From the NCBI GenBank assembly GCA_016219455.1, contig JACRMZ010000003.1, positions 1-5,858 of the forward strand: a stretch of 5,858 nucleotides of DNA, in the 5' to 3' direction. A program made the translations under genes and the position numbers. Below the pieces are notes generated by a model, which was not told the DNA's origin, made no database searches, and saw only the letters and a list, made by a program, of their open reading frames with translations. Position 1 is the stretch's first letter, and each line of letters begins with the position of its first letter. The DNA comes from Candidatus Aenigmatarchaeota archaeon. GTDB lineage: Archaea; Aenigmatarchaeota; Aenigmatarchaeia; PWEA01; JACRMZ01. Positions 5,476 through 5,858 of this stretch are shown here, piece after piece.

Positions 5476-5858
5476 CATGATTGACATAAGCGAAAAGAAG
5501 GATGTCAAGAGATACGCTTTGGCATACGGGCGAATCCGCCTCAGCAAAGACACTATGGGGAAAATACGGAAAGGCGAGGTGAAAAAGGGCGACCCTCTGG
5601 TAATGGGGGAGATAGCCGGCATAATGGCGGCAAAGAACACACCCTTGCTGATCCCGATGTGCCATCAGATACCCCTTGCCAAGATATCAACCCGGTTCGA
5701 ACTAGGCGAAGATTTCATAGACGCCTTCACCGAAGTTCATGCGACAGCGAAAACGGGCGTGGAGATGGAGGCGCTTTTTGGAGTCTCGGCAGCCCTGCTC
5801 AACATCCTGGACATGGTAAAATACCTTGAGAAGGACGCTGGCGGCCAATACCCTACTG
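5459..5858 (+). CDS. moaC: MoaC, cyclic pyranopterin monophosphate synthase, 3' end outside the window
   Basis: The frame from ATG 5459 runs to the right edge without a stop, giving 133 residues of a family usually near 150-160. MoaC turns the MoaA product into cyclic pyranopterin monophosphate. Family marks are SIDMIDISEK near the start, EVKKGDPL (40-47), AGIMAAKNT (53-61), the CH motif MCHQIPL (67-73), KTGVEMEAL (98-106), and D118-M-V-K121, matching the catalytic Asp and Lys in the E. coli DMCK motif. The expected Pro after Cys-His is Gln here. I chose 5459 because GGTGAT (5448-5453) lies five bases upstream; ATG 5477 is a weaker alternative. It overlaps the moaA end by 17 bp and so is probably translationally coupled to it. 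Confidence 0.95.
   Translation, partial: MKASIDMIDISEKKDVKRYALAYGRIRLSKDTMGKIRKGEVKKGDPLVMGEIAGIMAAKNTPLLIPMCHQIPLAKISTRFELGEDFIDAFTEVHATAKTGVEMEALFGVSAALLNILDMVKYLEKDAGGQYPT

Noticed and set aside
1..5858. Search for tRNA, rRNA, CRISPR arrays and insertion sequences
   Set aside because: I saw no tRNA-like clover pattern, no spaced direct repeats other than the tatC2 duplication, and no transposase-like protein.

Overview
The window looks archaeal. The evidence is a PhoU-type protein with an N-terminal AbrB-like swapped-hairpin domain, strong Shine-Dalgarno (SD) sites mixed with a probably leaderless gene behind an A/T-rich TATA-like box, very tight gene packing with ATGA start/stop overlaps, heavy use of ATA for isoleucine and AGG/AGA for arginine, and a MoaA without the usual C-terminal Gly-Gly. 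A Thermoplasmata-like or related archaeon is plausible, but I cannot fix the lineage from sequence alone.

Left block (1-1983, + strand): the end of an operon for a complex iron-sulfur molybdoenzyme. It holds an NrfD/PsrC-type quinone-interacting membrane subunit whose reading frame is open at the left edge, a 65-residue two-helix membrane protein, and a TorD/DmsD-type chaperone for molybdoenzyme maturation. The catalytic and Fe-S subunits would be expected just upstream, outside the window.

Middle block (1958-3408, - strand): a divergent TatC (here TatC1) followed, with an ATGA overlap, by an AbrB-PhoU regulator. The regulator converges on torD and the two genes overlap by 26 bp. A 119-bp divergent promoter region (3409-3527) separates tatC1 from the right block.

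Right block (3528-5858, + strand): a compact run of tatA (52 aa), a TatB-like second TatA-family gene, a second tatC (TatC2), moaA and moaC (cut by the right edge). Most of these genes overlap. TatC2 carries a perfect in-frame 69-bp tandem duplication, adding 23 residues around the end of membrane helix 3 and the following external loop.

The genes form one theme. MoaA and MoaC make cyclic pyranopterin monophosphate for molybdenum cofactor. The TorD protein holds the apo-molybdoenzyme until cofactor is loaded. The Tat translocase exports folded cofactor-bearing subunits, and NrfD anchors the enzyme to the membrane quinone pool. The most unusual points are the exact tatC2 duplication, the two dissimilar TatC proteins in divergent operons, the TatB-like protein in an archaeal setting, the possible SD-masking hairpin before tatA, and an AbrB-PhoU regulator translationally coupled to tatC1.
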